Source: Myxococcales bacterium (GTDB lineage: Bacteria > Myxococcota_A > Polyangia > Polyangiales > Polyangiaceae). From it: 64,000 bases of DNA. Positions 59,851 through 64,000 of this stretch are shown in pieces. Location of the stretch: positions 168,292 through 232,291 of the forward strand of contig SECP01000005.1 of assembly GCA_004193285.1 (NCBI GenBank), written 5' to 3'. Below the pieces are notes generated by a model that saw only the letters and a program-made list of their open reading frames with translations, searched no databases and had not been told where the DNA came from. Positions within the stretch are counted from its first letter, which is position 1. Every line of letters starts with the position of its first letter. A program made the position numbers and the translations under genes.

Positions 59851-60399
59851 ATGTCGCTTAGCGTAGCGCAGCGCAGCAAGATCCGCCGTCTGAGTCAGCC
59901 CAAGGAGCTTGCTCCGGACGAGGAAGGCGGCGAGCTAAACATCGTCCCCTTCCTCGACATCGTCGTGAACATTCTGATCTTCGTCCTCGCAACGGTGGCG
60001 GTCACCTTCACCGCCAGCATCGAGACGAATCCGCCCGCCAGCAAGGGCGCGGGCGTACGTCAGGAGATCGCGTCGGAAGCTCTGAACCTCTCCGTGTTCA
60101 TCGTGAGTGACGGCTTCTCGCTCAAGGCATCCGGCGGCAACATCGCCCCCGGCTGTCAAGACCGAGGCGCCGGCATCGCGGTCCCGAAGGCGGGCGGAAA
60201 GTACGACTTCTCCGCGCTCACGGCGTGCGCGGCGCGCCTCAAAGGGCTCTCGCCCGAGTTCGCGGACGAAACCCAAGCCACCATCACCGCCAATCCGGGC
60301 GTGGAGTTCCAAACGGTCATCGCCGTCATGGACGCCCTGCGCAACACACCCACGGGTGACGCCTTGTTCGAAAACATTCAGTTCGGGGTGCCCCGATGA
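59851..60399 (+). CDS. TolR/ExbD-like motor subunit (B1)
   Basis: A 182-residue protein. The membrane helix (about 30-52) reads NIVPFLDIVVNILIFVLATV with the conserved Asp. The outer part has ALNLSVFIVSDGFSLKASGG, KYDFSALTACAARLKGLSPE and GVEFQTVIAVMDALRNTPTG, ending ENIQFGVPR, which is a typical TolR tail. It starts 21 bases after the TolQ-type gene and overlaps B2 by 4 bases (ATGA). Confidence 0.9.
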   Translation: MSLSVAQRSKIRRLSQPKELAPDEEGGELNIVPFLDIVVNILIFVLATVAVTFTASIETNPPASKGAGVRQEIASEALNLSVFIVSDGFSLKASGGNIAPGCQDRGAGIAVPKAGGKYDFSALTACAARLKGLSPEFADETQATITANPGVEFQTVIAVMDALRNTPTGDALFENIQFGVPR

Positions 60400-60977
60400 G
60401 CCAGGCCGGGTCCGTCGTTCAGTACAAGGCCGAGCTGCGCAAGGCGATCCGCCGAAACGCACACGAGCCGGAGGTGAACTTCCTCAACATCACGGCCATG
60501 CTCGACATCATGACCATCATCCTCGTCTTCTTGCTGAAGACGCTGGGTGAGTCGAGCACCTCCGTACCGCAGAGCGACGACCTGCGGTTGCCCGCTTCCA
60601 TCATGAAGAAGGCGCCGGCTCAGGAGGGCGTGCTCGTCACGGTGAGCAAGACGCAGATCTTGGTCGGCGACGACAAGATCCTCACCTTGCCGGGCCGCGA
60701 GTCGTTGGCCCAAGCCGGGGTGGACGCGCGCTTCAAGCGCAGCGGTCCGAACGACCTCTTCATCGTGCCGCTCGGCAACGCTCTCATGTCCGCGCGCAAG
60801 ACGGACGTAGCCGTCCGTCGCGCCAAGGGCCTGGATCCGTCCTCGTCCGAGGCGATCGTCATCGCCGATAAGGGCACCCCGTACCGGCTGCTGATGGAGG
60901 TCCTCTTCACTCTGGGCCAGAGCGAGTACGGCAAGTACCACCTCATGGTCATGCAATCGAAGACGCTCGGCGGCTGA
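60396..60977 (+). CDS. TolR/ExbD-like motor subunit (B2)
   Basis: A 193-residue protein. The membrane helix (about 30-50) reads NITAMLDIMTIILVFLLKTL with the conserved Asp. The outer part contains ILVGDDKILTLPGRESLAQA and IVIADKGTPYRLLMEVLFTL, ending YGKYHLMVMQSK. The sequence differs much from B1, so the two subunits probably have different roles in one motor. It is the last gene before the HppA-like protein 433 bases on. Confidence 0.9.
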   Translation: MSQAGSVVQYKAELRKAIRRNAHEPEVNFLNITAMLDIMTIILVFLLKTLGESSTSVPQSDDLRLPASIMKKAPAQEGVLVTVSKTQILVGDDKILTLPGRESLAQAGVDARFKRSGPNDLFIVPLGNALMSARKTDVAVRRAKGLDPSSSEAIVIADKGTPYRLLMEVLFTLGQSEYGKYHLMVMQSKTLGG

Positions 60978-61410
60978 TTCGCCGCCTGGCAGAGGCGGCT
61001 GCCCAGCCGCGCGCCGCCTCCAGCTAGAGCCAGCCGCAGGAGATGCCGCACGAAGGTGCGGCGTCTGACCGAACCGCGGTAGCCCCCCGCGCCTTTCGGC
61101 GAAGCCCCTTGCCCCGCGGCCGAATGGCGTGGTACGACCCGTTCGTCTCATCGAGGCTAACTCCTTCGGGAGTGCCGAGAGCCACCGGTGGCCGTGCCGC
61201 CGGGCGCTGCTCCGCGAAGCTTGTGATGGTGGGTCGAGACCGGCGAGGCAACTGAAGCGCGGTCCGCTCACGAAGTCCCTGATTCCGCGGCAGCACGTGT
61301 CCAGCAGCGTCGCCGTCATGGCCCGAGGACTCGTGAGGCGAGCCCGAGGCAATGCGGCGCGGAGGCGCGCTGCGTGTCGATGACGGCCTTCGCACCGCAT
61401 CCCCCGACCC
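60978..61410. other. Intergenic region with stem-loop, no gene seen
   Basis: GCCGCCT (60981-60987) and AGGCGGC (60993-60999) form a 7-pair stem just after the B2 stop, with no T run after it. The remainder has frames on both strands but none shows a domain or a good start. It is unknown whether transcription continues into the HppA-like gene. Confidence 0.5.
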
Positions 61411-63459
61411 GTGACTCAGCTAGCGCTCCTGCTCGTGTTCGGCCTTCTCGGCTCGCTGCTGTCGTTTGTCTTCGGCCGGCTGGAGCTGAAGCACGGTCTC
61501 GTGCCCGCCACGGTCAAGCGGGCGGAGGGCGCGCTGGAGAGGGCTTCCCTATCGCTGCTACGAGCCGCGTCCTGGCGCGCCCTGGGGCTGCTCGCGGTTC
61601 CCGCATTGGGCCTCGCGGCCTTCGCGTGGCACGGCGCGGAGGCGAGCCGCATCTCGAGCGGAGGGCGCGCGGCTTTCGTCGTCATCGCGCTGCTCGCAGG
61701 TGGGCTGGCGGCGCTGCTGCATGCTCGCGTCGCGCTCTCGTTGGGAGCCCGAGCCGCCTCGGCCTCGGCCTCCGCGCGTGCCCGCGGTAGTGCCCGCACC
61801 CTACGCCCCTTACTGCGCGCATCCGTGGCGATCTCGGTGTGCGGCGAAGGACTCGGCCTCCTCGGCTTGGCAGGACTTTTTGCTGGTCTGTACGCGGTCC
61901 GCGGCGGCTTTGCCTCGGCCCAGCCAAGCGGCGAGCTCGCGGCGGACATCGCCAAGCTCTTGCCCGCGTTCGCGCTCGGCGCTGGCGTTACCGCGCTTTC
62001 TCTCTCGCGCGAGGGCAGCGTGGCCAGCGCGGCGGCGCGAGTCGGCGGAGCTCGCGCGAGCGATCCTTCGTCCGGGCTCGAGAGCGCGGACGCTCGCGAT
62101 CCGGCGCTGCTGGCTCAGCTGATGGGCCACCTCGTGGGCGAGCTTTTGCCGAGCGCGCTGTCGAGCTTCGCGTGCGGGGTGGTCGCCACCACCTCGGTCG
62201 CGCTGCTCGTCGCTTCGGGAGGAGCCGCGGCCGCCCTGGGAAGCCTCGTGCTCGTCGTGCTGGTGCGCGCGTTCGGCGGCGTCGCGTCGGTTTCCGGCGT
62301 GCTAGCTGCGCGCGTGACGGACGACGAGCCCGCTACCCGCGCGCTGGTGCGCGGACAAGCCGCGGCTCTCCTCGTCTCGCTCTTTGGGCTCGGCGCAGCG
62401 CTCTTCTGGCTGATGCGCGAGCAGTGGAGCGCGTTGTTCTTGGCAGGTGCCGCCGGCATGGTCTCCACGACGCTCGTGGCGCTCGGCGCGAACCTGCCGC
62501 TTCGAAGCGGCGAAAGCACCGCGGAAGCCAGCCCGCACGGCGAAGCGAGCTCGATCCTCCGCGGTTTGGGCCGCGGCTTCGCCAGCGCCTGGCCGAGCTT
62601 GCTGCTGCCCGCGGTGGCCCTCGCCGTGGTGGAGCACTTCCTGAGCGCTCAAGCTTCCCCGTCGTCCCTGCTCGTCAGCTTCATCGCAGGAGCGCTGTCA
62701 CTCGCACCGTTCGAGCTCTCGCTACACGGGTTCGGCGTTTTGGCCGAGCACGCGCGCGGCGTGGTCGCGCTGTCGCGCCTGGAGCAAGAGGGCGGCTCTC
62801 GCGCGACCAAGTTGGAGGACGCTTCCGCCTTGGGGCGCTCCGCCGGCGGCACGTACGCGTCGCTCTCACTGGGCGCGAGCCTGCTGCTCGGCTTGACTGC
62901 TATCGAGGGCACGGCTCCCGCGGGTGGGGCGACACCAGCCGTTGGCGCCAGCGCGCTCGCGGTCGCGGTGGGCATCGCGCTGCTCACGGCGTTTGGTGCT
63001 CGCGCCGGGCGGGCGGCCGTCAGCGGGGCGCGTCTCGTGGCGACAGAGGTCGAACGGCAGCGGCGTTCCGCTGCGGTGGACTCGGCGCCCAGCTACAAGG
63101 CGAGCGTGGAAGCCTCCCTTTCGGCGGCGCGCTCCGTCTCCGCGATGGAGCTGGCGCTCATGCTGGCGTGCCCCTTCGCTCTCGCGTGGCTTCTTCGGCT
63201 GTGCGGCGTCCCGACGGGAAACTCCGTCTTCCCGAGCTTCGGTGTTGCCGCCGCCGCCGCTGGCCTTATCTTTGCGCTCGGCGGCCGCGCGACGCGCGCG
63301 CTGCTCAGCGAGACGCGTCCCCGCCTCCGCGGCACCCCTCCTCCCAGCACGCAGGCCGAATCTTTCGGTGACTTGATCGTTCCAGTCGCCGCCAGCGTCG
63401 AAGCCCTCGCGCTCGTGCTTGCTCTCACCGTTCTGTGCCTGGCGCCGCTGTTGCGCTAG
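61411..63459 (+). CDS. Degenerate membrane pyrophosphatase (HppA-like pseudoenzyme)
   Basis: A 682-residue protein with about 15 hydrophobic segments that aligns with proton-pumping pyrophosphatases along its length. Residues 96-160 (ALLHARVALSLGARAASA, then GLGLLGLAGL) match the G-M-x-VA-x-AN-x-RTA part of HppA. Residues 188-270 align without gaps to the catalytic stretch, but DVGADLVGKVE is RVGGARASDPS (210-220) and GDNVGD is GHLVGE (239-244). Near 446-480, DNAGG is EHARG and TDALDAVGNTT is TKLEDASALGR. The substrate- and metal-binding acids are therefore gone while the fold and frame persist. GTG 61411 is the start. Confidence 0.85.
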   Translation: MTQLALLLVFGLLGSLLSFVFGRLELKHGLVPATVKRAEGALERASLSLLRAASWRALGLLAVPALGLAAFAWHGAEASRISSGGRAAFVVIALLAGGLAALLHARVALSLGARAASASASARARGSARTLRPLLRASVAISVCGEGLGLLGLAGLFAGLYAVRGGFASAQPSGELAADIAKLLPAFALGAGVTALSLSREGSVASAAARVGGARASDPSSGLESADARDPALLAQLMGHLVGELLPSALSSFACGVVATTSVALLVASGGAAAALGSLVLVVLVRAFGGVASVSGVLAARVTDDEPATRALVRGQAAALLVSLFGLGAALFWLMREQWSALFLAGAAGMVSTTLVALGANLPLRSGESTAEASPHGEASSILRGLGRGFASAWPSLLLPAVALAVVEHFLSAQASPSSLLVSFIAGALSLAPFELSLHGFGVLAEHARGVVALSRLEQEGGSRATKLEDASALGRSAGGTYASLSLGASLLLGLTAIEGTAPAGGATPAVGASALAVAVGIALLTAFGARAGRAAVSGARLVATEVERQRRSAAVDSAPSYKASVEASLSAARSVSAMELALMLACPFALAWLLRLCGVPTGNSVFPSFGVAAAAAGLIFALGGRATRALLSETRPRLRGTPPPSTQAESFGDLIVPVAASVEALALVLALTVLCLAPLLR

Positions 63460-63489
63460 CCGGGCTGTCACTTCTGAAACGAGGCTACG

Positions 63490-64000
63490 TTGTCATCACT
63501 CGCAGACGCTCTCTCTACCTTGTCCGACCGCGGTCTCCGACGCTTGCTCGGCGCGCGCACCTTTCTGCGCGGTTTGGACTACGAAAAGCGAAAAGTCGTC
63601 GATGACGTCAGCTTGAACGAGACTCACGCTCAAGGCCGGGTCAAAGGCTCGGATCCCGAGCCGTACGAGGTGACGATTCGTCTGGGCGGCGAAGGCATCA
63701 CCTCCAACTGCACCTGCCCGGCGTTTCAGAAGACGAATCAGCATTGCAAGCACGTCGCGGCGCTGCTCATCACGGTCCGAAACCGCGCCCGAGCGCACCT
63801 GCCGCGGCGTGAAGCGCAGCCGCAAGCGCAACCTCAGCCGTCGCCTCAGCCTCTCCCCCACCTCGCCAACGGTGGCGGTGGCGGTGGCGGTGGCGGCGGT
63901 AGTGGCGGGAATCTCAATGGTGCAGACGCCGGCAAAGGCGGCCGGAGGCGCGATCGCCGGCGCCGGGGAGGCCAGCCCACGCCGGTTCAGGCTCCAGGCG
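63490..64000 (+). CDS. SWIM zinc-finger protein, N-terminal part (runs off the window)
   Basis: The frame from TTG 63490 has no stop to the window end (about 170 residues). GAGG precedes the TTG, and an in-frame stop just upstream limits the start. The SWIM motif is CTCPAFQKTNQHCKHVAALL (about residues 75-95), with the Cys-Cys-Cys-His zinc ligands. A Pro/Gln stretch and a run of ten or so glycines follow, then a basic Arg-rich stretch. In related proteins an SNF2-type helicase can follow; whether it does here is outside the window. Confidence 0.85.
   Translation, partial: MSSLADALSTLSDRGLRRLLGARTFLRGLDYEKRKVVDDVSLNETHAQGRVKGSDPEPYEVTIRLGGEGITSNCTCPAFQKTNQHCKHVAALLITVRNRARAHLPRREAQPQAQPQPSPQPLPHLANGGGGGGGGGGSGGNLNGADAGKGGRRRDRRRRGGQPTPVQAPG

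Noticed and set aside
61839..63371. A 510-codon plus-strand frame inside the HppA-like gene
   Set aside because: Its Arg/Gly-rich translation lacks domains, whereas the other frame aligns with HppA and has membrane helices.
61411..63459. HppA-like gene as a working proton-pumping pyrophosphatase or a decayed pseudogene
   Set aside because: The catalytic acids are missing, so it should not be active; the frame is intact over 682 codons with typical base use, so it is not a plain pseudogene.

Overview
The window is a continuous stretch of chromosome from a high-GC, gene-dense bacterium. I read it as a myxobacterium, most likely from the Polyangiales/Sorangiineae side of the Myxococcota. The reasons are the strong GC bias, two Ser/Thr protein kinases and a PP2C phosphatase, a GltJ/AgmX-type protein (zinc ribbon, GYF domain, TonB-like tail), MopE-type metal-binding motifs in surface proteins, many small lipoproteins, and TolQ/TolR motor sets with two TolR subunits each. 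There is no sign of a phage, insertion sequence or CRISPR array. The species is not determined.

Layout. 1-6.4 kb: the methyl cycle (the start of ahcY with an ArsR-methyltransferase regulator), a small methyltransferase, a SirB1 protein, a CBS protein and a fatty acid desaturase whose start codon lies inside a near-perfect palindrome. 6.5-8 kb: tRNA-Pro(GGG), a two-way terminator and a PP2C phosphatase fused to a cyclic-nucleotide-binding-like domain. 8-13.7 kb: a plus-strand housekeeping run, tsaB, a Crp-type regulator, a PilF/Tgl-like TPR lipoprotein, a short RodZ-like protein, recO, murJ and engB. 13.7-26.1 kb: tRNA-Val(CAC), two Bor-like lipoproteins, an outer-membrane barrel, a biotin carrier, a PLP enzyme, an alkaline-phosphatase-superfamily membrane enzyme, a Xer-type recombinase, an ABC permease and a MopE-type lipoprotein.

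26.1-38.9 kb: a degenerate histidine-kinase-like protein with a lone receiver, a TerB-like protein, hisF, a zinc-ribbon protein with repeated T-M-I-G motifs translationally coupled to a Ser/Thr kinase and a propeller protein, an A-type Fe-S carrier, an RpoH-type sigma factor with a structured 5' leader, and the RNase P RNA gene. 39.2-49 kb: the GltJ-like protein, a MshEN-receiver-TPR protein coupled to tgt and queA (queuosine), an NtrC-type regulator and a second kinase. 49-55.4 kb: clpS-clpA and a fused 5-oxoprolinase.

55.3-64 kb is the most unusual part. Two complete TolQ/ExbB-plus-two-TolR/ExbD motor operons diverge from an 840-base intergenic region that carries a GTAAGC/GCTTAC operator-like array. 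Downstream of the second one is a 682-residue membrane protein that aligns along its length with the proton-pumping pyrophosphatase HppA but has lost the acidic pyrophosphate- and metal-binding residues. It looks like an intact, non-catalytic member of that family. The window ends inside a SWIM zinc-finger gene.

All functional calls rest on reading motifs and gene order by eye; no database search was run.
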